In this document: piece by piece, positions 1 through 6,811 of the stretch
Layout: each line of letters opens with the position of its first letter
Position numbering within the stretch: position 1 is the stretch's first letter
NCBI GenBank assembly: GCA_002694855.1
Contig: NZNL01000086.1
Coordinates: forward strand, 3,246 to 11,473
Reading direction: 5' to 3'
Origin: Gammaproteobacteria bacterium
GTDB lineage: Bacteria > Pseudomonadota > Gammaproteobacteria > Pseudomonadales > Pseudohongiellaceae
DNA: 8,228 bases
Translations under genes and position numbers: made by a program
Notes under the pieces: model-generated
The model's input: the letters and a program-made list of their open reading frames with translations, nothing else
Database searches by the model: none
What the model was told of the DNA's origin: nothing

Positions 1-641
1 GTTTGTTGCCAGCGTTTCTTACTCCATGCACACAATCGCAAACCCCAGACAAGGAACCCGGCCCAATAATATAAATAATCGACAGAATTCGGATATTGAT
101 AATAGAAGATATTGAACCAATATACGCTCCAAGCGTAGGCCCATAGATAGTAAATCCCGCACTTGTGAAGGAATTTCCATTGTTTAGAATTCAAGAGTCT
201 GCGGCCAAACTTGAATGAAGTTAGTACCATCGCAATCAGGAATACATAACCCAATGTCCCCTCAATAGCATCACTGAGCACATAAACTTCTTCCATATAA
301 TATTGCGTATATATTCCCACCATCCACAAAATAAACAAAAGTTGCCAAGCCATAGCAAGAGCGAAACAAAGCCCAATTATTTTTCGATTTCGCAATAGCC
401 AACGACTGAACGTTGAGGGAAATACAAGATGTAAAGAGGAGGCAGCAAAGGCCAGATACAACCACGGTACTGAAAAGCGCACGGTAAGCTGAATCATCGA
501 AGAGACAGCTTCACCACTGGACAAGTCAACACTTCCCATTGTTAACACAAACACTAAGGATATTGGGGTCGTGATAACCCAGAACAGATTCCAACCATTG
601 ATTATATTACTTTGTAGTAAACCGTTTAGGTTGGCAGCCAT
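1..641 (-). CDS. MsrQ/ferric-reductase-like transmembrane protein, 3' end outside window
   Basis: An open frame from ATG at 641 runs to the window edge (213 residues, no stop). It predicts about six membrane helices (near residues 20-37, 56-77, 88-111, 125-143, 158-180 and 190-205). The order of helices and short motifs follows the ferric-reductase-like domain of YedZ/MsrQ: an R-rich loop then IIGL at 88-91, TSFKFGRR at 141-148, and KQWKFLHK at 153-160. Compared with E. coli MsrQ recalled from memory, the histidine ten residues after the helix-3 glycine is Gln100, and the histidine 13 residues after His159 is Ser172; only the LH histidine (His159) remains. Haem binding may therefore be lost or altered. 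No MsrP partner is visible. It starts 59 bp after the PuuB-like gene and could end the same operon. No good ribosome binding site precedes ATG 641; in-frame GTG 653 and TTG 662 are alternatives. The family call is by motif spacing only. Confidence 0.72.
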   Translation of the reverse strand, partial: MAANLNGLLQSNIINGWNLFWVITTPISLVFVLTMGSVDLSSGEAVSSMIQLTVRFSVPWLYLAFAASSLHLVFPSTFSRWLLRNRKIIGLCFALAMAWQLLFILWMVGIYTQYYMEEVYVLSDAIEGTLGYVFLIAMVLTSFKFGRRLLNSKQWKFLHKCGIYYLWAYAWSVYWFNIFYYQYPNSVDYLYYWAGFLVWGLRLCAWSKKRWQQ

Positions 642-700
642 AATATTAAGCACTGTATCCAAACGATTTAGAAGGGCGACTGTTAATGAGTGATTTCCTC

Positions 701-1978
701 TTACAATTTATCTTTAAGGGCATAGTAGAGCATACCCAATCCCACCATTTGTCTACGGAATATGTGTTGCCCTGGAATTGTAAATGGTTTGATGTTTGCA
801 AATATATCGAATCGGTCAAAGGTTCCAGCTACTGCGTCTGCTATTATTTGTCCGGCGAGATGCGTGACATTCACTCCGTGCCCGGAATAACCCTGGGAAT
901 AAAAAATATTATTACCAATCCTTCCTATTTGGGGCACCCTATTTATAGGCACTCCAATTGTACCGCCCCAGCTAAAATCAATTCTAGCCCCGGCCAGTTG
1001 TGGATAGATTTTTAGCATTCTCGGCATCAAATGGCGCTTGATAACGTCAGGATCTCTGCCGAAATAGTTACATCTGCCCCCGAACAGCAGGCGCTTATCT
1101 GCGCTAAGACGAAAATACTCTAAGATATAATTTGGATCACAAACCGCGAGATCCTGTGGGTTGATTTCACAGACAATATCCTCTCTTAAAGGCTCAGTAG
1201 CTAGAATAAAACTATTTACAGGAAACATAATTCCACGCAATTTGGGCTCCAAAAAGTGATAAGCATTGCCCGCTAAGACTACAAAATCAGCAGTTATAGA
1301 GCCTTGTTCAGTGACGACCATAGGTTTGGATTGCTTTTCAATACGCAGCACAGGCGACTGTTCATAAATGGTCACACCGAGATTAACCGCGGCTTTCGCC
1401 TCACCAATGCACAAATTGAGTGGGTGCAGATGACCATTCCCCATGTTTAACAAACCACCAATATAAGCATTGGTTCCAATAGCATCTCGAATTTCTTGTT
1501 TCGATAATAATTTGATCTCAAAGGGAAAATTGTGCCTCTTCAGCTCTGTAAATTCTGCTTCCAATCCTTGAATATGACGTGGTTTGATTGCCACATCTAG
1601 ATACCCTGACTTTAAATCACATTGAATTCCGTAAGTTTCGACCCGTTCCCTGATGATCTGGTGCCCTTTCCAGCGCATATCCCAAACTATAGATTCACCA
1701 TTCGCCCCTAGAGATTTGCTAATACGATTTTCACCTGAAATTCCACCGATCATTTGACCTCCATTTCGACCTGAAGCTCCCCATGCAACCTTATTGGCCT
1801 CGATTACATGAACTTTAAAGCCACGCTCTGCTAGGTGAAGAGCTGCTGACAGACCAGTAAATCCGGCTCCAATGACACAAACGTCAGAAGATTTTGCGCC
1901 TTGCAGCGGCGAATAATCGGGGATTTCATTCGCGCTTGCCGCGTAATATGAGCCGGTATGGGGTTGTAAGCTAATCAT
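701..1978 (-). CDS. puuB: PuuB-like FAD-dependent amine oxidase (gamma-glutamylputrescine oxidase family)
   Basis: A 425-residue member of the DAO/FAD oxidoreductase superfamily, close in length and end-to-end motifs to E. coli PuuB (about 426 residues), which oxidises gamma-glutamylputrescine to an aldehyde with release of ammonia and peroxide. Visible matches: SYYAASAN at 10-17; the dinucleotide-binding GAGFTG at 37-42 with acidic Glu60 at the end of the second strand; GASGRNGGQ at 67-75; GHLHPLNL at 182-189; LAGNAYH at 235-241; QGYSGHGV at 362-369; and the YYALKDKL tail. It is cytoplasmic, with no signal peptide. ATG 1978 is chosen because it places SYYAASAN where PuuB has it; a weak AGG-type site precedes it. 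The frame overlaps the end of the small ORF upstream. No PuuA, PuuC or PuuD gene is present in the window, so the true substrate may be another primary or methylated amine. The symbol denotes family resemblance, not a proven reaction. Confidence 0.82.
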   Translation of the reverse strand: MISLQPHTGSYYAASANEIPDYSPLQGAKSSDVCVIGAGFTGLSAALHLAERGFKVHVIEANKVAWGASGRNGGQMIGGISGENRISKSLGANGESIVWDMRWKGHQIIRERVETYGIQCDLKSGYLDVAIKPRHIQGLEAEFTELKRHNFPFEIKLLSKQEIRDAIGTNAYIGGLLNMGNGHLHPLNLCIGEAKAAVNLGVTIYEQSPVLRIEKQSKPMVVTEQGSITADFVVLAGNAYHFLEPKLRGIMFPVNSFILATEPLREDIVCEINPQDLAVCDPNYILEYFRLSADKRLLFGGRCNYFGRDPDVIKRHLMPRMLKIYPQLAGARIDFSWGGTIGVPINRVPQIGRIGNNIFYSQGYSGHGVNVTHLAGQIIADAVAGTFDRFDIFANIKPFTIPGQHIFRRQMVGLGMLYYALKDKL

Positions 1979-2090
1979 TCTTACTACCTATACCAGAGCA
2001 TTTTGGGCACACAGGTAAATTTAAGAAACCCGCGCCAATAAGCAAACACCCATGGATGACGGGGTCAACTCTTCCTACCATTGTCTTCAT
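1971..2090 (-). CDS. Possible small protein (39 aa) with a C-terminal CxxCxGxG motif
   Basis: A short frame starts at ATG 2090 and ends at TAG 1971-1973, overlapping the PuuB-like start by 8 bp. It is preceded by GAAGGG six bases before the ATG, a better ribosome binding site than those of its larger neighbours. The peptide has a short hydrophobic stretch (residues 15-25) and then CPKCSGIG at about 28-35, which fits the CxxCxGxG pattern of DnaJ-type zinc fingers, although a single copy would not form that finger alone. It may be a real small protein, a leader peptide coupling translation into the PuuB-like gene, or chance. The frame is open further upstream to 2228, but that part overlaps the end of the GcvT gene and is unlikely to be coding. 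No homologue is recognised. Confidence 0.4.
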   Translation of the reverse strand: MKTMVGRVDPVIHGCLLIGAGFLNLPVCPKCSGIGSKND

Positions 2091-2096
2091 TTTTAT

Positions 2097-2102
2097 CCCT
2101 TC
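2097..2102 (-). promoter_or_regulatory. Ribosome binding site for the small ORF
   Basis: GAAGGG on the minus strand, six bases (ATAAAA) before ATG 2090. Its strength and spacing are the main reason to take the 39-residue ORF seriously. Confidence 0.45.
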
Positions 2103-2129
2103 AAACATACATGTAAGTTTCTTAAACGC

Positions 2130-2149
2130 CAGACCCTTATTTTGGTCTG
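2130..2149. repeat. Short inverted repeat in the gap after the GcvT gene
   Basis: CAGACC and GGTCTG form a perfect 6-bp stem around an 8-base AT-rich loop, 34 bp downstream of the GcvT-family stop. No T run follows in the minus-strand direction, so it is a poor intrinsic terminator. It could be an operator half-site pair, an RNA hairpin between cistrons, or chance. Confidence 0.3.
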
Positions 2150-2182
2150 TCGCGAACCCGGACTCTCGGTGAACGATAATTA

Positions 2183-3430
2183 TTAGAAGGTCAACGGCGG
2201 AGTTGCTCGTGCTCGTGGAGGTGCCCAAAAAGGTTTACTTTTGATAGTGCATTTAGCAATTTTACTGTTAGGACGAAGCTCTCTGTTGTAATAGATTTCC
2301 GCCCATATTTCCCCTTGTAAATACTCCGTCTGAACCATAGCGAGTGCTATATTAGCTTTAACCACCGGCGACCACATTGCAGAAGTCACGTATCCGATTT
2401 CATACTTACAACTCTTGCTGCTGTATAAATGAGACTCCTCGGCGGGTTTATTCCCTTGAATGTCCAACCTAACCAAAGTGTACTCTGAGCCCTCGTTCTG
2501 TTCCTGCAATAGAGCCGTCCGCCCGTTGAAGTGAGGTTTCCTAAAGTCAACCAGCCATCCAAGATTCAGCTCAAATGGCGTCTGATCATGCTGAAAGTGG
2601 ATGGTTTTAAGCGCTTCATTAAACTCCATACCTGGCATTATGAATCCTGCTTCCAGTCGCGCCATATCCGTCGCAGTTTCACCATAGGGCTGAATGCCAT
2701 AGTCGCTGCCAACCTCGTATAGCGCATCCCAAAGATCTAATGCTAAATTTGGTTCAATCCACAACTCATAACCTAAATCGCCCGTAAAACCCGTGCGGGA
2801 AACCATGAGCATGTTATTTGCATTGCCCCGAAATCGAAAGTGACCTATATCGAAAGGTTTAAGATTTTCAATTCCTTCGAACTCCATTTTTTTTAACACT
2901 TCGCAACTACTTGGCCCTTGGAACGACAATGCAGCAACCTCATCAGACACATCGAGAATCGCTACATCTTTGAAACCAAACGCACTCTTGCGCAACCAGG
3001 CGAGACTAGGGCTACCACAAGTCAACATGAATTTTTCCGGACCTAATTTAAAAATGGTTCCGTCGTCAATCATTCGGCCCTCGTCTGTACACCAACACAA
3101 ATAGGTCACACGGTTTTCTTTCATATTGCTAATGTCACGAGTCACCATGCGATTCAACATGGTCTCCGCGTTCTTACCGCTTATGATATATTTTTGCATA
3201 GGGCAAATGTCATAAGTAGCACAGCCATTACGTACACAGAAATATTCGTACTCAGCATCATAATAATAGTCAGCAAACTTATAGCCATTCCAACTTGACC
3301 AAGCATTACGAAGATTCAGCGCCGCTTGTCGCGGATGAAAATGAGACTCTTTTAACCGCTCACCGGCGAAAGGATCTGTTGTCAAGTCAGTAGCATCGCT
3401 CATAGCTTTATGGTCTAGCTTATTCGTCAT
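2183..3430 (-). CDS. GcvT-family (aminomethyltransferase-like, folate-binding) protein
   Basis: A complete 415-residue cytoplasmic protein of the glycine-cleavage T-protein family, which generally moves one-carbon units between an amine-derived carrier and tetrahydrofolate. GcvT signatures: YIISG at 81-85, TDEGRMIDDGTI at 115-126 with the Asp pair that aligns with the catalytic Asp region of GcvT, SRTGFTGDLGYEL at 211-223, ARLEAG at 257-262, and a C-terminal barrel domain from about 317 onward. The N-terminal segment (residues 25-80, with HFHPR and EYFCVR) is characteristic of a GcvT subfamily distinct from true GcvT. ATG 3430 overlaps the preceding gene by 11 bp, suggesting translational coupling; TTG 3433 is also open, and ATG 3403 is an alternative that avoids the overlap. 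The gene ends in tandem TAA stops. The C-terminal half is clearly paralogous to the partial gene at the other end of the window. No GcvH or GcvP is nearby, so glycine cleavage is unlikely. Possible roles are demethylation of a methylated amine or a DMSP-demethylase-like reaction; the sequence alone does not decide. Confidence 0.88.
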   Translation of the reverse strand: MTNKLDHKAMSDATDLTTDPFAGERLKESHFHPRQAALNLRNAWSSWNGYKFADYYYDAEYEYFCVRNGCATYDICPMQKYIISGKNAETMLNRMVTRDISNMKENRVTYLCWCTDEGRMIDDGTIFKLGPEKFMLTCGSPSLAWLRKSAFGFKDVAILDVSDEVAALSFQGPSSCEVLKKMEFEGIENLKPFDIGHFRFRGNANNMLMVSRTGFTGDLGYELWIEPNLALDLWDALYEVGSDYGIQPYGETATDMARLEAGFIMPGMEFNEALKTIHFQHDQTPFELNLGWLVDFRKPHFNGRTALLQEQNEGSEYTLVRLDIQGNKPAEESHLYSSKSCKYEIGYVTSAMWSPVVKANIALAMVQTEYLQGEIWAEIYYNRELRPNSKIAKCTIKSKPFWAPPRARATPPLTF

Positions 3431-5042
3431 CAAAATCGTCTGCGGGGACCGTATTAGGTCGCCTTAAATCAATCAGTATTTCGCGCGCTGCGTTGGCACC
3501 ACACGCGGAAGACACGCCTCCTCCAGGATGAGTAGATGATCCACACATGTACATGTTCCTAACCGGCATACGATACTGCGCATATCCTGGGAAGGGCCTA
3601 TTAAATAGCAATTGGTCTATGGTCAGTTCACCTTGGAAAATATTGCCTTCGGTTAAACCAACTTCTGCCTCAATTTCAAAAGGCGTTCGAACTTCCATGT
3701 GAACGATCAATTCTTTGAAACCTGGACTATAGCGTTCAATTTTATCGACAACCGTTTCTCCGAACTGATCTCGTTTCTCTGGAGTCCAGGGTCCGTCGGC
3801 TAATTCTGGAGGGCAGTACTGCACAAAGTTTGACATCCAATGTTTACCCGGTGGCGCTACTGTGGGATCCCAAGCAGAAGGAATTACCGACTCAATAAAA
3901 GGATCGTCAGACCAGCGACCATGCTTCCAACAATCGTATGCGCGCTCCATCGTTTCTAATGAACCGACAAATCCCTGACCGCCTCGATTCACATAGCGAT
4001 TATCTGGAACTCCATTGAATTTGGGCAAACTTGATAAAGCAATATTCACCTTTCCGGAGGAGCCCCGAATCTTGAAGTTTTTGGCTCTGTCGTATATTCC
4101 TGGGGGCAGATCGTTTTTATCCATGCACTTCGTAAATGTGCGTTTTGCGTCAAGATTGGATACGACGATATCTGCATTTAGTTCATCACCACCTTCCAGA
4201 GCAACGCCCACCGCTTTCTTATTCTTTACCAGTATCTGGTTGACGGCAGCATTCGTGCGAATTTCGCCTCCGTGTTCCTTTAAAGCACCCGCGAGTGATT
4301 GCGAAATCGCTCCCATGCCTCCCCGCGCTAATCCCCAGGCACCTATATTTCCATCCACGTCACCCATAACATGATGCAAAAGTATGTATGCTGAACCGGG
4401 CGAATAGACGCCTAGAGCAGTACCTATAATCCCCGGACTAGCCATCGCGGCTTTTATTAAATCATGCTCAAAGTAGTCCTCGAGAAAATCGGCTGCACTC
4501 ATGGTAAAAAACCGGATATATTCGTACAGTTCTTTCTCTCCTAATCCCCAGAATTCTCTCGCTAACCAAAGTAATTCCCTAATATCTCGCAGTCGAAATG
4601 AAGTTGGATCGGGAGGCGTTCTCAAAAGAGTCTTGCGAATTAACTTGGCATAGCGCGCCAGATCGGTGTGGAAGCGAAACATTGCGTCAGCATCATGAGG
4701 GGAAATACGACGTAGCTGATTGTATTCAGCTTCCTCGGAATTATAACTAACAATCGTTTCGCCATTGTCGCCAAAATTAACCGTTCCTAGATAAGGTACC
4801 AATACAAGCCCATGACGAGTCAGATTGAGGTCACGGTGAATAGCCTGTCGCATCAGGCTGCAAACGTAAGAGCAGCTCGAATAGAACCATCCTTCTTGCA
4901 TTTCCCGCGTTACTGAGGCTCCGCCAATGTAATCATTCTTCTCGACCACCAACACATCGAGCCCAGCTTTAGCAAGATATGCACCAGTGGTTAATCCGTT
5001 ATGGCCTGCTCCTACAATAATAGCATCGTAGTTCTGACTCAT
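3420..5042 (-). CDS. FAD-dependent oxidoreductase, phytoene-dehydrogenase/PYROXD2-like (second copy)
   Basis: A 540-residue flavoprotein. It has an N-terminal Rossmann motif GAGHNG at 11-16, Glu34 at the strand end for FAD ribose, and the IGGAS motif at 39-43. The C-terminal FAD-closing signature MYMCGSSTHPGGGV is followed by an ACGANAARE segment, and the protein ends in an acidic tail, ADDFDDE. This arrangement is that of the CrtI/COG1233 superfamily, nearer to PYROXD2-like proteins than to carotenoid desaturases. The frame is open up to 5117, but ATG 5042 is the credible start: it places the FAD motif at the usual distance and overlaps the upstream stop as ATGA, a classic coupling arrangement. 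It is paralogous to the gene immediately upstream, so the two may act together or as a heteromer. Its acidic tail has no counterpart in that paralogue. The substrate is unknown. Confidence 0.9.
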   Translation of the reverse strand: MSQNYDAIIVGAGHNGLTTGAYLAKAGLDVLVVEKNDYIGGASVTREMQEGWFYSSCSYVCSLMRQAIHRDLNLTRHGLVLVPYLGTVNFGDNGETIVSYNSEEAEYNQLRRISPHDADAMFRFHTDLARYAKLIRKTLLRTPPDPTSFRLRDIRELLWLAREFWGLGEKELYEYIRFFTMSAADFLEDYFEHDLIKAAMASPGIIGTALGVYSPGSAYILLHHVMGDVDGNIGAWGLARGGMGAISQSLAGALKEHGGEIRTNAAVNQILVKNKKAVGVALEGGDELNADIVVSNLDAKRTFTKCMDKNDLPPGIYDRAKNFKIRGSSGKVNIALSSLPKFNGVPDNRYVNRGGQGFVGSLETMERAYDCWKHGRWSDDPFIESVIPSAWDPTVAPPGKHWMSNFVQYCPPELADGPWTPEKRDQFGETVVDKIERYSPGFKELIVHMEVRTPFEIEAEVGLTEGNIFQGELTIDQLLFNRPFPGYAQYRMPVRNMYMCGSSTHPGGGVSSACGANAAREILIDLRRPNTVPADDFDDE

Positions 5043-6583
5043 TTCAACATCTCGTGGGCAGCATTGTGGCCTGAGGCACCCACCAGGCCACCACCGGGAT
5101 GGCAGCCTGCCCCACAAACATAAAGCCCAGGAATGGGAGTAGCGTATTGCGCTGCTTCATATGTGGGTCGCATCATAAACATCTGATCAAGAGATAATTC
5201 AGTATGATGCCAGTGTCCACCTGTCGCACCATGTCTCTGCTCCAGATCCAGAGGCGTGAGAACCTCACTGTACAATATGTGTTCCTTGATATCTGGTGCA
5301 TAAATGGAAAGGGTATCGATTATTTTTTCTTGCAGAACGGCCCGAGTTTGGTCTGTCCAGCTGCTTTTTAATTCATAAGGGACATACATGACATGGGCCG
5401 AAAGCACATGTTGCCCGACTGGAGCTAAAGATTCATTATGCAAACTCGGAATCACAACTTCCATTACAGGTTGTTTGGAACACTCTCCATATTTAGCATC
5501 ATCGAAAGCGAACTCGATTGCATCCATATTCGGGGCAATAATCAAGCGTCCATCTGGCTTATCCAGACCTGTAAATTTAGGCACGCCATTGAGGGCCAAA
5601 TGAAGTTTCGCGACATAACCTTCACTGCGCAACCGCCTAATTCTATTGGTAAATTCAATTTCCAGATTCTCGATACCTACTAATTCCAAGAATGTGCGTT
5701 TGGGATCAGTCGTTGATACCACCCGATTGGCAGTGATGGTCTCACCACTTGCTAATTTAACACCATTGGTTTTGAGACCACTCTCATCTGCCTGAATAAG
5801 AATTCGGGAAACTCTGGTTCCTGTTCTAATTTCAGCACCTGCTCTTTCTGCCGTTTCTTTCAGTGCAATGAATAAACTTTCTATACCTTCAGCTGGAATT
5901 ATATGAGCTCCTCCATGCTCACCAGTCATTCTGTAAAGCAGCGATAGAACCGTCGCATTGGGTGAGCGTGGCGCCATTTTTGACCCTATCAAGCCATCCC
6001 AACACAACACTGCTTTTAACAAATCACTATCAAAATTTTCGTCCATAAGATCTCGCGCTGGCAATGTCGCTATCCGCATAAATTCGCCCATATCTTCCTT
6101 TCCAAGCAAGCGTAACTTTAGGCCCAGCTGTCCGAAAGTCATACGGCTTGGTAAGCTGTTATCACCTATTCTAGGCATGGTCTTGTGCCAGAAAGGATGG
6201 AGCAAGTTGGTGAATTTCTGCATCACTTGGCGATACTCTTTATAGCTCTCTACATCCTCGACACCAACTCCTTCAACTTCTAGGCCGGTTAATGTGACAT
6301 GCTCACCTGATGCATTCAGACCAACGGTAGTCATAGGTGCAGCGCCACTGGTAAAACCATAAGCAGACAAATTAAGATCTTTCGCCACTTTAGTGGAGAA
6401 ATTGCTGATAGAGTGGGCAACAGAAGCCTTGAAGCCGGGATGGAACTCTCGCGTCTCTGCAAGTCCGCCGAGATTATCTGACGCCTCAAGCACTAATACA
6501 TGATGGCCCTTCTTCGCTAGATACGCGCTACAGACAAGTCCGTTATGGCCACCACCGATGATGATTGTGTCGTAATGATGCAA
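5039..6583 (-). CDS. FAD-dependent oxidoreductase, phytoene-dehydrogenase/PYROXD2-like (first copy)
   Basis: A 514-residue flavoprotein of the CrtI/COG1233 superfamily. It shows GGGHNG at 10-15, Glu33 at the end of the second strand, NLGG at 37-40, and the C-terminal FAD-binding signature LYVCGAGCHPGGG at 487-499 followed by ASGHNAAHE. It is presumably cytoplasmic or membrane-associated, as in the family, with no signal peptide. The start is TTG at 6583. An in-frame TAA lies five codons upstream, CAAGGG lies six bases before the TTG, and no ATG occurs before the Rossmann fold, so no other start fits. It is the first gene after a 213-bp gap and is probably the leading gene of the second transcription unit. 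Its stop overlaps the start of the paralogous second copy. No crtB or other carotenoid gene is in view, so phytoene is unlikely as substrate. A role alongside the amine oxidase and GcvT proteins is inferred from context only. Confidence 0.9.
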   Translation of the reverse strand: MHHYDTIIIGGGHNGLVCSAYLAKKGHHVLVLEASDNLGGLAETREFHPGFKASVAHSISNFSTKVAKDLNLSAYGFTSGAAPMTTVGLNASGEHVTLTGLEVEGVGVEDVESYKEYRQVMQKFTNLLHPFWHKTMPRIGDNSLPSRMTFGQLGLKLRLLGKEDMGEFMRIATLPARDLMDENFDSDLLKAVLCWDGLIGSKMAPRSPNATVLSLLYRMTGEHGGAHIIPAEGIESLFIALKETAERAGAEIRTGTRVSRILIQADESGLKTNGVKLASGETITANRVVSTTDPKRTFLELVGIENLEIEFTNRIRRLRSEGYVAKLHLALNGVPKFTGLDKPDGRLIIAPNMDAIEFAFDDAKYGECSKQPVMEVVIPSLHNESLAPVGQHVLSAHVMYVPYELKSSWTDQTRAVLQEKIIDTLSIYAPDIKEHILYSEVLTPLDLEQRHGATGGHWHHTELSLDQMFMMRPTYEAAQYATPIPGLYVCGAGCHPGGGLVGASGHNAAHEMLK

Positions 6584-6589
6584 ATGAAA

Positions 6590-6595
6590 CCCTTG
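6590..6595 (-). promoter_or_regulatory. Ribosome binding site that supports a TTG start
   Basis: CAAGGG on the minus strand, six bases before TTG 6583. Together with the in-frame TAA at 6596-6598, it fixes the start of the first phytoene-dehydrogenase-like gene at a non-ATG codon. Confidence 0.65.
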
Positions 6596-6700
6596 TTATT
6601 TCAGTAGATTAGTGCCGGTGATAGTTTATTTAAGGCATACAAGCTGGACTTCCGCGCCTAGACGCTAAGACAAGCAGCTTTCGTTCAGTCTATCAAAACT

Positions 6701-6710
6701 AGAAGCTTCT
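6701..6710. repeat. Perfect 10-bp palindrome AGAAGCTTCT
   Basis: A self-complementary AGAAGCTTCT site directly abuts the left arm of the larger inverted repeat in the same gap. It could be half of an operator or chance, since it contains a common 6-bp palindrome. Confidence 0.35.
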
Positions 6711-6767
6711 ATAGCTCGTTTTTAGGTAACTAAATTAGCTACTAGGACTATGATGCCCACGAGCTAT
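6711..6767. repeat. Nested inverted repeats upstream of the flavoprotein genes
   Basis: ATAGCTCG (6711-6718) and CGAGCTAT (6760-6767) are perfect 8-bp inverted repeats separated by 41 bases. Inside them lies GTAACTAA-A-TTAGCTAC (6726-6742), an imperfect palindrome with one mismatch. As RNA, the two could stack as one long stem with unequal internal loops (7 and 17 bases). Sequence and position fit a regulatory site or structured leader for the downstream genes, but no known family is recognised. Confidence 0.4.
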
Positions 6768-6783
6768 TTATCTATTAGAAACT

Positions 6784-6811
6784 GCCAGCGAGGATCCTAT
6801 GTCTCGCTGGC
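6784..6811 (-). terminator. Hairpin across the stop codon of the membrane-protein gene, possible terminator
   Basis: GCCAGCGAG and CTCGCTGGC form a perfect 9-bp GC-rich stem with a 10-base loop. The TAG stop of the upstream gene (6797-6799) falls in the loop, so the last codons form one arm. On the minus strand it is followed by AGTTTCT, a weak T tract, so intrinsic termination is plausible but not textbook. It could instead stabilise the 3' end of the message. On the plus strand it is followed by a stretch with five consecutive T. Confidence 0.5.

Larger units (their letters stand above)
6584..6796 (-). promoter_or_regulatory. Intergenic region likely to hold the promoter of the oxidoreductase operon
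   Basis: This 213-bp AT-rich gap is the longest non-coding stretch in the window. It separates the GcvT/membrane-protein pair from the downstream flavoprotein genes. It holds several palindromes (6701-6710, 6711-6718 with 6760-6767, and 6726-6742). No convincing sigma-70 -35/-10 pair with proper spacing was found by eye, and no glycine riboswitch or T-box hallmarks were seen. A promoter is inferred from position alone. Confidence 0.4.

Noticed and set aside
271..465. A 64-residue minus-strand frame
   Set aside because: It lies inside the longer membrane-protein frame (1-641) in another phase; the longer frame shows coherent helices and MsrQ-like motifs.
686..1015. A 109-residue plus-strand frame
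   Set aside because: Antisense shadow of the PuuB-like gene, with no family features or start signals.
2109..2228. Longer 85-residue version of the small ORF
   Set aside because: Its first part overlaps the GcvT 3' end in another frame, and the strong ribosome binding site supports the start at 2090 instead.
2183..3430. Assignment as glycine-cleavage gcvT or as DMSP demethylase dmdA
   Set aside because: There is no gcvH or gcvP nearby, and the N- and C-terminal extensions differ from GcvT as remembered. Specific dmdA substrate residues could not be verified by eye.
4015..4374. A 119-residue plus-strand frame
   Set aside because: Antisense shadow of the second phytoene-dehydrogenase-like gene; the same reasoning applies to the plus-strand frames at 2531-2722, 5388-5683, 5958-6245 and 7876-8073.
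5043..5117. N-terminal 25-residue extension of the second phytoene-dehydrogenase-like protein
   Set aside because: It overlaps the conserved C-terminus of the upstream gene, is rich in Trp, Cys and Arg unlike the family, and would push the FAD motif too far from the N-terminus.
3420..6583. Carotenoid biosynthesis (crtI) assignment
   Set aside because: Only the FAD fold and signatures fit; no crtB, crtY or related gene is nearby, and the HPGGG motif context looks PYROXD2-like.
6584..6796. Glycine riboswitch or other known riboswitch
   Set aside because: The hallmark conserved segments of the glycine aptamer were not seen on the minus strand; only palindromes are evident.
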